A DNA stretch of 64,000 nt from Afipia sp049747295 (GCF_049747295.1 NZ_JBMHJM010000001.1:4092001-4156000); one strand, 5' to 3'. Counted from the stretch's first letter, positions 1 to 8,844 are shown. Program-made: numbers and translations. The notes: generated by a model from the sequence alone, not told the origin.

Positions 1-87
1 TGGGCCGGCGCGCAGCCGGACTTCCAGTTCTCCTACGACGTTTGCGTCGCCAAGTGTCCGCGCCCGATCCGTGGCACATGCAGGTGA
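1..87 (+). CDS. C-terminal end of an unidentified protein (5' truncated by window edge)
   Basis: Frame 1 is open from the first base and stops at TGA 85-87, giving a 28-residue tail that ends in CPRPIRGTCR. It contains three cysteines, which would fit an extracytoplasmic or metal-binding tail, but the fragment is too short to assign. It ends 116 bases before the preferred start of the acyltransferase gene on the same strand. The frame was chosen because the other frames lack a plausible end here. Confidence is low because so little is visible. Confidence 0.4.
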   Translation, partial: WAGAQPDFQFSYDVCVAKCPRPIRGTCR

Positions 88-203
88 GGAGTTAGATTCA
101 GCACGCCGTATTACCTGTTGCATTGGGGTCTCGCCGCGCAAAGAAAAGTTCTGCGGAACCGCGCCTGAGTGGCCAAAACGGGCATGGTGTGCATAGTGGC
201 GGG

Positions 204-2063
204 ATGCGATCCGTCTCGGGACATCGTCGCGACATCGATTGGCTGAGAGCCGTCGCCGTTATTACGGTGATCGGGTTTCATTTTGAAATTCCCGGTTTTC
301 GGGGCGGCTTCGTTGGCGTCGACATCTTCTTTGTGATTTCGGGTCTGTTGATCGGCCGGATCATCCAGTCGGAAATGGCGGCCGGAACGTTCTCGTTCCT
401 GGCGTTTTACGAGCGCCGCATTCGCCGGCTTATTCCCGCGCTCTACGTCATGCTGATCATTGTCGCGGTGGTGGGTGGCGGTGTGCTGTTCGGGGCCGAG
501 CGGTCGGATTTCCTGCGCTCCATTCTCGGCGTCGCCACCTTCACGTCGAACATCATGTTCTGGTCGCAGAGCGGATATTTCGCTCGCGCAGCCGCGGAGA
601 AACCGCTGCTTCACACCTGGTCGCTCGGTATCGAGGAGCAGTTTTACATTCTGCTGCCGCTCGTGCTGTGGCTGCTGTTTCGCATTCAGAACATCGTCGT
701 TCGCCGCGCATGCATCGCCGCCACGGCTGTCTGTTCGCTCATTCTCAGCCAATGGCTTTTGCAGCGGGACACCGCCGGCGCTTTCTTTCTCCTTCAGTCC
801 CGTGCGTGGGAATTGCTCGCAGGCGTGATGCTGACATGGCTGCCCGCGATGCGGCTTGGCTGGATCGCGCATGCCTTGCGCGTCATGGGCCTGATGCTCG
901 TTGTCGTTGCGGTGTTGTCCTACACGCCGCGTAGTCCATTCCCCGGCCTCAATGCTCTGCTGCCGGTTGCGGGCGCGGCCTTGTTCCTTTCGGCAGGGCC
1001 CACGTCCTTGCGCGCGCGCCCTGTCGAACTCATCGGCCAGATGTCCTATTCACTCTATCTCTGGCATTGGCCGATCTTCACGCTCGCAAAGCTTTCTTCC
1101 GTCACGCAGACCGTAGCCGCAGCAGAAAAGCTGGCTCTGTTCGCGCTGCTCGCTGCAGCGGCCTCCGCATCCTACTTCCTGATCGAGCGCCGCTTTCGCT
1201 ACGCGCGCGTTCGGCAGCGGACCGTTTTCGTCGGCTCCGCTGCAGCGACCGCGCTGCTCGTGGCAGTCGCCGTTCTCGGAACAAGCAGTGCGATTGTGTC
1301 CGGCACACGGACTGCGCTCAAGTACGATGCGCCTTTGGGACCGATCGACGTGGGTTCCTGTTTTGCGCAGGATTGGGTGAACAACAAGCACCCTGAATGC
1401 TTTTCCTTCGACAAGGAGAAGCAGGTCGTCTTGCTGTGGGGCGACAGCTTTGCGGCTCAATACTACCCTGGGCTGAAAGGCGAAATCACCGACAACACGG
1501 CTCTGCTGCAAGCGACGGCCGGCGCATGCTTTCCGACGTTCCAGCCGGTGTTCAAGCAAAGAGATTTCTGCGACGCCCTCGCGAGCCAAGTCGGGAGCTT
1601 TCTGGAAGTCACTCCAGCGCGATTACTGATCATGTCGGCGGATTGGTGGGGCTACAGCCGGCAAGTCGGAACTGCGAAGTTCATCGCGAGTCTCAAAGCG
1701 ACGATCGCGGCGGCAAGGGGGCCTGTCGTGCTCATTGGTCCGTCTGCTCAGTTCAGAGGTTGGCTACCGTCCATCCTCGGCCGCGCGTATGCGCGCACTA
1801 GAAAACTGCCGGCGTCACAAGACATTCTGGTGGATGATCTCGCGAAACTGGATCGCGAGATGAAATCGGCATTCTCGTCAATCGAGGGCGTCACTTACGT
1901 CTCGGCACTGGATATCATTTGTCCGCACGAGGATTGCCCTCTCGTTATCGGGAACGACGTTCCTCTGACTTGGGACCACGCCCACTTGACGCTGGAGGGC
2001 TCAAAGTACACGGCCCATCTCATGGCGCCGCTGATTTTTTCGCGCAAAGTCGCGGAGCCGTAG
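204..2063 (+). CDS. OafA/YrhL-type membrane O-acyltransferase with C-terminal SGNH domain
   Basis: This 619-residue protein begins HRRDIDWLRAVAV, the typical start of acyltransferase-3 proteins. About ten hydrophobic segments follow to roughly residue 360. The membrane part carries the family RR motif (YERRIRRLIPAL) and a conserved block near HTWSLGIEEQFY. The C-terminal third is an SGNH-hydrolase-like domain with the nucleophile block LLWGDSFAAQ and the catalytic Asp-His block WDHAHLT. Such proteins move acetyl or other acyl groups across the inner membrane onto surface polysaccharide or lipid. I prefer ATG 204 over the in-frame TTG at 123 because the family homology starts right after it and GGCGGG lies just upstream. 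No glycan gene cluster is adjacent, so the acceptor is unknown. Confidence 0.9.
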   Translation: MRSVSGHRRDIDWLRAVAVITVIGFHFEIPGFRGGFVGVDIFFVISGLLIGRIIQSEMAAGTFSFLAFYERRIRRLIPALYVMLIIVAVVGGGVLFGAERSDFLRSILGVATFTSNIMFWSQSGYFARAAAEKPLLHTWSLGIEEQFYILLPLVLWLLFRIQNIVVRRACIAATAVCSLILSQWLLQRDTAGAFFLLQSRAWELLAGVMLTWLPAMRLGWIAHALRVMGLMLVVVAVLSYTPRSPFPGLNALLPVAGAALFLSAGPTSLRARPVELIGQMSYSLYLWHWPIFTLAKLSSVTQTVAAAEKLALFALLAAAASASYFLIERRFRYARVRQRTVFVGSAAATALLVAVAVLGTSSAIVSGTRTALKYDAPLGPIDVGSCFAQDWVNNKHPECFSFDKEKQVVLLWGDSFAAQYYPGLKGEITDNTALLQATAGACFPTFQPVFKQRDFCDALASQVGSFLEVTPARLLIMSADWWGYSRQVGTAKFIASLKATIAAARGPVVLIGPSAQFRGWLPSILGRAYARTRKLPASQDILVDDLAKLDREMKSAFSSIEGVTYVSALDIICPHEDCPLVIGNDVPLTWDHAHLTLEGSKYTAHLMAPLIFSRKVAEP

Positions 2064-2128
2064 GTGCTGCGTTTCGATGATTTCGCAGGATAGCTGATCG
2101 CCACGACGCGACAGGTGAAGACCGCGTG

Positions 2129-2581
2129 TCATCGCATCGCGGTTTGCATCGATGGTGAATGGTCGCCGCTGGGCCAAAACAAAAGTACGGCGCTGCCGGT
2201 GATCTTAAGCAGCCCGCCAACAATGGTCCCGGAGAAACGTTCATGTCCGATTGACCACTCAGGAAAGTAGGTCGCGACAGCGCAATCAACGAGGATGGCG
2301 GCGATCCATGCCGGGACAACACAGACCGGATCCCATCCGATGTCCCGAATTCGCATGCAGTTGAGTGAAAGATTGATCAGGAAGAACGTGATGAACGCGA
2401 CCATCATCGGCCATGTCTGGATATGCGCGAACGAGGCGGTTTTTGCTGTCATTATCGGGTGAAGGCCGGCCATGATCAGGATCGTGAAAGCGATCCATGC
2501 AACGATGAACAAGGCCACATTGGCCTTGAAATAAGCCAGCCGGCCCATCCGCGCGTTGAAACCGAAAATGTAATCCAACAT
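2129..2581 (-). CDS. DUF805 family small membrane protein
   Basis: This 150-residue protein begins MLDYIFGFNARMGRLAYF, matching the DUF805 start (R-x3-Y/F-x-N pattern). It has four or so hydrophobic segments and the family block NCMRIRDIGWDP, where R-x-x-D-x-G-x-S/D is usually conserved. The ATG at 2581 is preceded by a GAGGG-type ribosome site. An in-frame extension upstream to 2713 has no homology look and was dropped. DUF805 proteins are inner-membrane proteins of unknown function. The gene converges with the acyltransferase. Confidence 0.8.
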   Translation of the reverse strand: MLDYIFGFNARMGRLAYFKANVALFIVAWIAFTILIMAGLHPIMTAKTASFAHIQTWPMMVAFITFFLINLSLNCMRIRDIGWDPVCVVPAWIAAILVDCAVATYFPEWSIGHERFSGTIVGGLLKITGSAVLLFWPSGDHSPSMQTAMR

Positions 2582-2820
2582 GTTTCGATCGCCCTCACAT
2601 GATGAAATGTTCGGGAGATCAGGCGGTCTCTCCAAAATGGATCGACCACAAGTCGCCCTCGCGCAATATTCAACCATCGAGTGCCTTAATGTCGGATGCG
2701 GCGATCGTCTCAAATTTTAAGTATTGAGGCAGAAGGCTCAGGATCGTTGCGAGAAGACACAGCCGCACATTCCGACGCGCGACTGCGTCGGCTCTTGGTG
2801 CCAAGCTCTGACACCGCGTG

Positions 2821-3216
2821 TCACGCGTCGAGCAGGGCGGTGCCATAAAAGTTGTCGATGACGCAAAGCCATTTGCCATGGCCACTTTTACGAAAAACAT
2901 GCGTCGCACGTCCCACGATGGAGGTACTGACGCCGTCGGCATCCACCGTGTCAACGATGCTCTCCATGATGACGAGCGCGGTGTTGCCGCTTTCGATCAC
3001 CTTCATGTTGCCTTGCCTGATTGTCATCTGGCGCTTGAAGTGATCGGCGATGGCGACAAGCGTCTTCTGGATCCGCTCTTTGCCGGTGACACTCTGTCCC
3101 GGCCTTACCACCATCGTGGCGTCCTCAGCGTAGAACGCCATCACCGCCTCGAAATCTTCGGCCATGATGGCGCGATCCGCGGCTTCGATCACTTGTCTCA
3201 GTTCATGCTCTGACAT
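2821..3216 (-). CDS. NTF2-like / SnoaL-type protein (DUF4440-like)
   Basis: The 131-residue product has the cone-barrel pattern of the NTF2-like superfamily: an N-terminal helix (ELRQVIEAADRAIMAED), then FYAEDATMVVRPG, then strands such as GRATHVFRKSGHGKWLCV. Members act as small-molecule isomerases, hydrolases or binding proteins; the ligand cannot be predicted here. Start ATG 3216 follows a purine-rich ACGAGAGACGG. A rho-independent terminator lies only about 36 bases upstream on the same strand, so the gene either has a very short leader with its own promoter or is controlled by attenuation. Confidence 0.8.
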   Translation of the reverse strand: MSEHELRQVIEAADRAIMAEDFEAVMAFYAEDATMVVRPGQSVTGKERIQKTLVAIADHFKRQMTIRQGNMKVIESGNTALVIMESIVDTVDADGVSTSIVGRATHVFRKSGHGKWLCVIDNFYGTALLDA

Positions 3217-3251
3217 GTCCGTCTCTCGTTGGGCCTTTCGAGACGGACAAC

Positions 3252-3275
3252 AAAAAACCCGCCTCGGGGCGGGTT
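3252..3275 (-). terminator. Rho-independent terminator upstream of the NTF2-like gene
   Basis: On the minus strand AACCCGCC pairs with GGCGGGTT around a CCGA loop, followed by TTTTTTG. It points into the gene ending at 2821, so it must end an upstream minus-strand transcript (perhaps a small RNA) or act as an attenuator. Confidence 0.75.
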
Positions 3276-3493
3276 GCTCATCTTAGGAAAGGACGCGCGA
3301 TCACCCACCATTCAATGAATGGTGCGAATAATCCGCAAGGCGCTGGTGCGACGTTTGTCCATGCGGGCCATGTATCACATTCGGGCACGCAGTCCAATCG
3401 CCCGGACATATAATGTTGTCGACTTCATTCACGTGGGCTGTCTAAGCGGCAAAAGATGATATGTTGCACGCCGATTACCGTCCGCTGGGCAGT

Positions 3494-3569
3494 CTGGTGT
3501 CCCGAATCCAAAGTTCGCTTTATCGTGCAGCGCGCTCCGTAGCGAACTTTGGATTCGAGAGGACACCAG
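3494..3569. repeat. Palindromic repeat, copy A
   Basis: An inverted repeat of about 26-29 bases per arm. The left arm CTGGTGTCCCGAATCCAAAG continues to TTCGCT, and the complement appears at 3541-3569 with a three-base insertion. The inner part (AAAGTTCGC) resembles the core of copy B 13 bases downstream, so I treat it as a divergent member of the same family. Confidence 0.75.
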
Positions 3570-3582
3570 TAGATTTATAATA

Positions 3583-3660
3583 CCAGTGTGGTTTAGGTTC
3601 AGAAGTTCGCCGGAAGGACTCGCAAGGAAAATTGAGCGAACTTCTGAACCACCACACTGG
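3583..3660. repeat. Palindromic repeat, copy B
   Basis: The arms CCAGTGTGG...TTCAGAAGTTCGC and GCGAACTTCTGAACCACCAC...TGG are inverted around a roughly 23-base loop. The element ends 35 bases before the aldolase start codon, so it probably lies in the promoter or 5' leader. It shares outer ends and core with copies at 11641, 13572 and 18003. Confidence 0.85.
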
Positions 3661-3695
3661 CGGTCCGGTTTGTCTGAACGAAAGGTCCCCGCACG

Positions 3696-4472
3696 ATGGA
3701 AATGCCGCGTAACCGCTTCAAGTCCGCGATCAAGCAGGGCAAGTTGCAGATCGGCCTGTGGAATAGCCTCTGCAGCCCGTTTGCGACTGACGTGATCGCC
3801 GACAGCGGATTCGACTGGATCCTGCTCGACACCGAGCATGCGCCGAACGAAATTCCGAACGTGCTGGGGCAATTGCAAGCGCTCTCCACCAGCACCGCGA
3901 CGCCCATCGTGCGGCCGGCGTGGAATGACACAGTCCTGCTGAAACGCGTGCTCGACATCGGCGCACAAGCGGTGCTGGTGCCGTTCGTGCAGAATGCGGA
4001 AGAGGCGAAGCGCGCGGTTGCGGCGTGTCAGTATCCGCCATCGGGCGTGCGCGGTGTCACCGGCTCGGGCCGGGCCAGCCGCTTCGGCCGCGTGAAGGAT
4101 TACCTGAAGCACGCCAACGATGAAATCTGCGTGCTGGTGCAGGTCGAGACCTCGGAAGCGATCAGCCACCTTGAAGAGATCGCGGCGGTGCCGGGCATCG
4201 ACGGTATCTTCGTGGGGCCTGCAGACCTCGCAGCCTCCATGGGCCACATCGGCAATTCTGCGCATCCGGATGTGCAGGCCGCTATTCAAGACGTGGTGAC
4301 GCGCCTGAAGAAAGTCGGCAAGCCCGCCGGCATCCTCACGCCGAACGAGGCGGAAGCTGATCGCTACATCGATTGGGGTTACACTTTTGTGGCTGTCGGC
4401 AGCGACTTGGGCCTCTTGTCAAAGAACGCCGACGCACTGGCCAAGCGCTTTGCTGCGGCCAAGAAGGGTTGA
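3696..4472 (+). CDS. HpcH/HpaI family class II aldolase
   Basis: This 258-residue protein has the full family signature: DTEHAPN (H48), PPSGVRG (R119), LVQVET (metal-binding E151) and GPADLAASMG (D177). These enzymes use a divalent metal to cleave 2-keto-3-deoxy acids into pyruvate plus an aldehyde. Known substrates include 4-hydroxy-2-oxoheptanedioate, 2-dehydro-3-deoxyglucarate and, in sulfoglycolysis, 2-keto-3-deoxy-6-sulfogluconate. The sequence alone does not fix the aldehyde. The start ATG is preceded by GAAAGG. The gene is followed by a hairpin terminator and converges with a LysR regulator gene. The nearby aldehyde dehydrogenase and YihU-like dehydrogenase would suit an aldehyde product such as sulfolactaldehyde or tartronate semialdehyde, but this is inference. 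Confidence 0.9.
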   Translation: MEMPRNRFKSAIKQGKLQIGLWNSLCSPFATDVIADSGFDWILLDTEHAPNEIPNVLGQLQALSTSTATPIVRPAWNDTVLLKRVLDIGAQAVLVPFVQNAEEAKRAVAACQYPPSGVRGVTGSGRASRFGRVKDYLKHANDEICVLVQVETSEAISHLEEIAAVPGIDGIFVGPADLAASMGHIGNSAHPDVQAAIQDVVTRLKKVGKPAGILTPNEAEADRYIDWGYTFVAVGSDLGLLSKNADALAKRFAAAKKG

Positions 4473-4507
4473 GAAAATACCGACGTGAACGCGTAGTGCG
4501 GTTTCGG

Positions 4508-4540
4508 ATCCGGCGGGGTGTGAGCTCCGCCGGATTTGTT
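4508..4540 (+). terminator. Hairpin terminator after the aldolase, inside a degenerate repeat copy
   Basis: ATCCGGCGG pairs with CCGCCGGAT (4527-4535), followed by TTGTT. The surrounding 4494-4552 starts TAGTGCGGTTTCGGATC and ends near CACCGCG, like the dispersed palindromes, so it may be a decayed copy now serving as a terminator. Confidence 0.6.
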
Positions 4541-4573
4541 AAGGCACCGCGCGCGTCGTGCGAAATCGCACGG

Positions 4574-5530
4574 CTACCGAGCCCGCCGTTTGGCATCATT
4601 CGAGCCGGCTCCGGCTTGCAGACTGGCTCTCCATTTTCCGGCTTTGATCTGCTTGAGCGTGAGCGCCTCGATGCATTTGATCAGCTCCTGAATCGCGGGC
4701 GTGTGCTCACGGTCGCGGGAAATGGCGAGCATCCATTTGACTGACATGCCCCGAATGGGAATAGCTGTCAGCAGGCCTAACGACACATCGTGTTGAACTG
4801 CCGCTCTTGGCAGGATGGCGGATCCAACGCCTCGCCTGGCAAGCTCAAGCAGCATCAAGAGGGTATTGGTTTCCGCGGCGATGTTTGGCTGAAGATCGAG
4901 TTGCTGAAAGGCGACATCGACCCGCCAGCGAATGTAATTGGGAAGTCTATACAGGACGAGCGGCAGTGCTGAGATGTCGGACATCGTCAGCCGCGATTTG
5001 GACGGCGAACAGGCCGGAGCACTTGCAAGCACCATTTCCTCGATCGCCAGGATTTTAACCGACGTGTTTCTCAGGTGCGATCGCGTCGAAAACATCAACG
5101 CCATGTCAAGTTCGCCGTCGATGAGCTTCTCGCCGACGAGATTGCTGATCCCTTCGTGAATGAAGAGATTCACCCGCGGAAACTTCCTGCAGTACATTTC
5201 GATGAGCGGCCCGTTGATGACGGCCACCAGGGAAGGCGGTAACCCGATCGCCACGCTCCCGCTCGGTTCACGATCGAGCGCTGCAACATCCTCTTGCAAC
5301 TCATCAAGCTGCCGAACCACGCTCAGCGCCCTGGTGCTCAGCGTGAGCCCTGCGGGCGTAAGGCTGATTCCGCGCTGATGTCGGACGAACAGCTGCGCGT
5401 GGAGCTCGCGCTCTAATAGAGCGATGCGTCTGCTGAGCGTTGGCTGGGTCAGGTTCAATACCTGTGCAGCTCTCCCGAAACTTCCGAGTTCGGCGATCCT
5501 CAGAAAGCAGCGTAGCGACTGGGCATCCAT
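4574..5530 (-). CDS. LysR-family transcriptional regulator
   Basis: This 318-residue protein has an N-terminal winged helix-turn-helix (FLRIAELGSFGRAAQVLNLT and QPTLSRRIALLERELHAQLF) and a periplasmic-binding-like effector domain from about residue 90 (SGSVAIGLPPSLVAVINGPL). Its head resembles the Nac/Cbl-like LTTR group. ATG 5530 is chosen over the adjacent TTG. It is divergent from the OsmC-like gene at 5752 and, by the usual LysR arrangement, probably regulates it. It also converges with the aldolase gene, which is a second possible target. The effector is unknown. Confidence 0.9.
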   Translation of the reverse strand: MDAQSLRCFLRIAELGSFGRAAQVLNLTQPTLSRRIALLERELHAQLFVRHQRGISLTPAGLTLSTRALSVVRQLDELQEDVAALDREPSGSVAIGLPPSLVAVINGPLIEMYCRKFPRVNLFIHEGISNLVGEKLIDGELDMALMFSTRSHLRNTSVKILAIEEMVLASAPACSPSKSRLTMSDISALPLVLYRLPNYIRWRVDVAFQQLDLQPNIAAETNTLLMLLELARRGVGSAILPRAAVQHDVSLGLLTAIPIRGMSVKWMLAISRDREHTPAIQELIKCIEALTLKQIKAGKWRASLQAGAGSNDAKRRAR

Positions 5531-5599
5531 CAATCACCCCGGAAGCGCGTAAGCAACACCGATACAGAAGTGCCGGAAGTCGCCGTTCAACTGCATTGT

Positions 5600-5619
5600 C
5601 CAGGCGTGAGTGCGCCTGG
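5600..5619. promoter_or_regulatory. Perfect 7+7 palindrome in the LysR/OsmC divergent region
   Basis: CCAGGCG and CGCCTGG are separated by TGAGTG, about 70 bases upstream of the LysR start and 130 bases upstream of the OsmC-like start. It is a candidate operator. A purely structural hairpin is equally possible from sequence alone. Confidence 0.4.
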
Positions 5620-5751
5620 AAACGCGCGTTGATCATACAGAAAATGCATCACAGCGATAGCTGGTTTGTCGGATTTCAATGGGCACCTGATCCCTATAGT
5701 GGCCTCGCTTGTCGATACCGCGGCGATGCTGCAATTGATGGAGGGCGTCTC

Positions 5752-6288
5752 ATGAATGTGACTGTGAAGCCAGAATACATCGAGGCCGATGGCACAACAT
5801 TGACCGGAAGGTTTCCGGTCAGCTTCGAGTTGGAGGGATATTCCTCGGGAAAAAGAAGAAACGATGTCAAGGTCGGGATGGTGGAACCGGCGCGTCTGCA
5901 ACTCTGGGATCTTGCAAGCGATGAAGGAAGGTTTCATGGAGGCGACGAAACCGCGCCCAAACCGCTCGCACTCTTCACGGCCGGAGTAGTCACCTGTTTC
6001 ATGACTCAGATGCGTACTTTCGCGCGACAGTGCGGCGTGCAGGTTCGTGGGTTGAACACGAAGGCCAGGTTTGAATGGTACGCGCAACGTAACGGTCAGG
6101 ACCCTTACGTCGCGCACCCCAACAAATTCGTGCTCGATATTGAATTCGATACTGACTCTTCGCTGGAAGCACAGAAGCATCTGATCAGAACCGCTGCAAA
6201 AGGCTGCTTCGCGGAACAGATCCTGTCAGTTGACCTGGTGCACCGCCTCAAGCATGGCGATGAATGGGTTGTGTGCGAACTCGATTAG
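5752..6288 (+). CDS. OsmC-like family protein
   Basis: The 178-residue product shows the OsmC fold pattern: a central hydrophobic helix carrying a reactive cysteine (PLALFTAGVVTCFMTQMRTF) and a second conserved cysteine in RTAAKGCFAEQILSVD. OsmC/Ohr proteins are thiol peroxidases that reduce organic or fatty-acid hydroperoxides; this more divergent member may have another role. ATG 5752 was chosen because upstream in-frame sequence to 5440 overlaps the LysR gene and looks non-coding. The start has a GGAGGGCGTCTC leader. It is divergent from a LysR gene. Confidence 0.75.
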   Translation: MNVTVKPEYIEADGTTLTGRFPVSFELEGYSSGKRRNDVKVGMVEPARLQLWDLASDEGRFHGGDETAPKPLALFTAGVVTCFMTQMRTFARQCGVQVRGLNTKARFEWYAQRNGQDPYVAHPNKFVLDIEFDTDSSLEAQKHLIRTAAKGCFAEQILSVDLVHRLKHGDEWVVCELD

Positions 6289-6978
6289 CTCTTTGGCCGT
6301 CGAGGACAAGCGCCCGCTTAGGTCGCGAGAGCAGTCTATGCCTGTTCGCGGGTCGGCATCAGTGAGTTGTGTTGGTGCCGGCAGCGAACCCGCTCAAAAA
6401 CAAAAAACAAAAAAATCTAAGGAAGAGCATCCATATTGTCCGCGCCCGATCGGCACGCGAACCTGATAAGCGAAGCCTTATCACCTGAAGCTTGCCTCGG
6501 TCGGATTGCTGCGACGTGGGTTTGCGCGCAAGCGTCCCAGATATCGATACAGCAGCACAATCCATTGTTGATCTCGCTGATTGAGACAATTGCCGTTGGT
6601 GAGTGGGATCGCGATTCATCTCGCGAGAGCTCAGCGAACATTCGTAAAAGAAATCGGGTGGCGTTTGTGAGGTCAGATGCATGAGTCGCATCGCGATCGT
6701 GCGCATCACACTGGTTCATTCATTTCAGTTTCTGAAATTTTCAGCGCGCGCATTCCATGAATTGAAATTTCGATTGCGATGAGCAGCAAAGTCAGCAGAA
6801 AAAAATCGTTCTTTCTTTATCGATGATTGACTCGCGATGCGCTCTTCCTAGAGTGATCGCACGCAATCTCTTATCTGAAAATTTCACTGCTTATGTAGCG
6901 CTGACAATGACGTTCCCATTGTGGAGCGGCTGCCCGTTCGCTCGTCGAAATTCATCCGGTTGTCGAAGGAATATCGTC
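6289..6978. other. 690-base AT-richer intergenic region, no gene seen
   Basis: Base composition falls here, with runs such as AAAACAAAAAACAAAAAAA near 6400 and AT-rich stretches at 6720-6900. I see a small imperfect inverted repeat at GATAAGCGAAGCCTTATC (about 6464-6482) but no gene with a ribosome site and coding character. The 3' part must hold the promoter of the amidase operon. Confidence 0.5.
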
Positions 6979-8544
6979 ATGGCTGGCAATGATTTGAAGC
7001 AAGATAAAACTGCAGTTGAAAATGAGCTGACGCGACGCGATTTCATCGACCGCTCTCTCGCGGTGGGCGCCTCGGCGGCAGCCGCGACAGCTTTCCCTGA
7101 AAGCGTATTCGCGGCGAAAGCAAATGAACCGATGCCGATGTCGATCAGCGAAGCCGGCAAGCGGATGCGGGATGGCTCACTGTCGTGCGTCGATCTGACG
7201 AAAGCCTATTACCACTACATCGAGATGTATCAGCCGAAGCTGAACATGTTCATCTCGCAGCTCAAAGACGAGGCATTGAAGACAGCGGCCGAGCGCGATG
7301 CCGAGCTTAAGCGGGGCAAAGATCGTGGCCCGCTGCACGGCATTCCGATCCTGGTGAAGGATCTCTACGATATGGCGGGGACGATCACCACGGTCGGATC
7401 CAAAGCCTTTGTCGATCGCCGTTCCACCGAGGATGCGACGTCAGTGCACCACCTGTTGGAGGCGGGCGTCGTTGTCCTCGGCAAGACCAACATGAATGAA
7501 TTCGCCGCGGGCGTGTCCGGCACCAACGCCTATTTCGGCGACTGCCATAATCCCTGGGCGCTCGATCGTTCGCCGGGAGGATCGTCAAGCGGCAATGGTG
7601 CGGCGTTGGCCGCAGGCATCGGCTTCGGCGGCACATCCAGCGACACCGGAGGTTCGATCCGCGTGCCCGCGAGCTGGTGTGGCATCGCCGGCATCCGCCC
7701 GACCTATGGCCTCGTCAGCCTGCACGGACTTTTCCCGCGTGCTTATAGTCTGGACTGTGCAGGTCCGCTGGCCCGCAACGTGTTCGATCTCGCGCTGCTG
7801 TTGGACGCGATGGCAGGCTATGACCCTCTCGACAAGTCTTCCGCGCTGGCACAGCGGACGAAATCCTATACCGAGGATATCAGGGGTGGCGTGAAGGGCG
7901 TCACCTTCGCGACGGTGAAGAACTATACATACAAGAATGTCGACAAGCCGGTGGCCGACGCCGTGGCGGCCGCGGCCGAGAAGCTCAAAGGTCTTGGCGC
8001 CAAGGTGACCGAGATCGAGATCAAACCGCTGGAAGGCGAGCTCGACTACAACAAGCTATTCACTAACATCCTTCTCTATGAGTTCAACCAGATCCTCGGT
8101 GAAAAATATAACAGCACGCCGAATGCGGCTGAACTCTACGGCCCGATCGTGACCAACAATATCGCGGTTGGATCGAAGGTCTCGCGCGAAACCTATGAAC
8201 GCACCATGGCCGAGCGGCCTGCGATCATCGCGCAGTTGAAAGAGGCCTTTAGTCATGTCGATGCACTGTTGATGCCGGCACTCCCAACCACGGCTCCGCT
8301 GTTGAAAGCCTCTGCGCAGGATTACGGGCGCGGGCGGCAATTCACGATTCCCTTCAGTTACGCGGCGCTTCCCTCAGCGGTGGTGCCGTGCGGATTTGAT
8401 CCTGAGGGATTGCCGATCGGGCTCCAGATCGTCGGCAATCACTTCAGCGAGGCCGCGCTGTTGCGGATGGCTTACGCCTATGAACAGGCGACGGACTTTC
8501 ACACCAAGTGTCCGCCGCTCTTCGCAAAGACCGTTCCTGCTTAA
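6979..8544 (+). CDS. Tat-exported amidase (amidase signature family)
   Basis: This 521-residue protein has a twin-arginine signal (TRRDFIDRSLAVG, residues 18-30) and then the amidase signature domain. The Ser-cisSer-Lys triad is visible: K127 in ILVKDLYD, the GGSSSGNG loop (200-207) and nucleophile S226 in DTGGSIRVP. Family members hydrolyse amides to carboxylate plus ammonia; export implies work in the periplasm on an external amide. ATG 6979 has GAAGGA upstream. The longer upstream reading was rejected because it would bury the Tat signal. It leads an apparent operon with a DUF3311 protein and an SSS symporter, which suggests that the released product is taken up by the symporter. Confidence 0.9.
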   Translation: MAGNDLKQDKTAVENELTRRDFIDRSLAVGASAAAATAFPESVFAAKANEPMPMSISEAGKRMRDGSLSCVDLTKAYYHYIEMYQPKLNMFISQLKDEALKTAAERDAELKRGKDRGPLHGIPILVKDLYDMAGTITTVGSKAFVDRRSTEDATSVHHLLEAGVVVLGKTNMNEFAAGVSGTNAYFGDCHNPWALDRSPGGSSSGNGAALAAGIGFGGTSSDTGGSIRVPASWCGIAGIRPTYGLVSLHGLFPRAYSLDCAGPLARNVFDLALLLDAMAGYDPLDKSSALAQRTKSYTEDIRGGVKGVTFATVKNYTYKNVDKPVADAVAAAAEKLKGLGAKVTEIEIKPLEGELDYNKLFTNILLYEFNQILGEKYNSTPNAAELYGPIVTNNIAVGSKVSRETYERTMAERPAIIAQLKEAFSHVDALLMPALPTTAPLLKASAQDYGRGRQFTIPFSYAALPSAVVPCGFDPEGLPIGLQIVGNHFSEAALLRMAYAYEQATDFHTKCPPLFAKTVPA

Positions 8545-8625
8545 GGGGGCCGCCAACGTGCTGCACCAACTTGCAGCTCAAATCAGCCGTTCATAAAAAA
8601 CGAAAAACAACGCGGGAGAAAATCC

Positions 8626-8823
8626 ATGTTGAGGGCCGCAATAGGCTTGGGAATTCCCTTTACGGCAGTTGTTCTGCTGCTTCCTTACATCAATACGTTT
8701 GACTTCACGTTTCTCAACATCCCGTTCCTTTATCTCTGGATGTTCTCCTGGTTGATCCTGACAAGCGTGTGTCTGTGCAGCTGCTGGTGGTTTTTTGACC
8801 GGCATAGGCCCGAAGAACATTGA
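8626..8823 (+). CDS. DUF3311 family small membrane protein
   Basis: This 65-residue protein has two hydrophobic segments around a PFLYLWMFSWLILTSV block, typical of DUF3311. Proteins of this kind are commonly encoded just upstream of sodium:solute symporters and are thought to act as a small partner subunit. GGGAG precedes the ATG. The symporter gene follows after 21 bases, so translation is probably coordinated. Confidence 0.85.
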   Translation: MLRAAIGLGIPFTAVVLLLPYINTFDFTFLNIPFLYLWMFSWLILTSVCLCSCWWFFDRHRPEEH

Positions 8824-8844
8824 ACGGACGGCGGGGAGTTCACC

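Larger units (their letters stand above)
3217..3695. other. 479-base intergenic region with terminator and two palindromes
   Basis: No convincing gene is seen. The region holds a minus-strand terminator (3252-3275) and two tandem palindromic repeats (3494-3569, 3583-3660). On the minus strand a 19-codon ORF starts at ATG 3372 and stops about 35 bases before the terminator stem, which could be a leader peptide or chance. Confidence 0.5.

Noticed and set aside
2818..3213. 131-codon plus-strand frame exactly opposite the NTF2-like gene
   Set aside because: The minus-strand reading has the NTF2-like pattern and a ribosome site; the plus-strand one has neither.
3494..3660. Insertion sequence with terminal inverted repeats
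   Set aside because: Each element is only 76-78 bases with no room for a transposase and no clear target-site duplication; classed as palindromic repeats.
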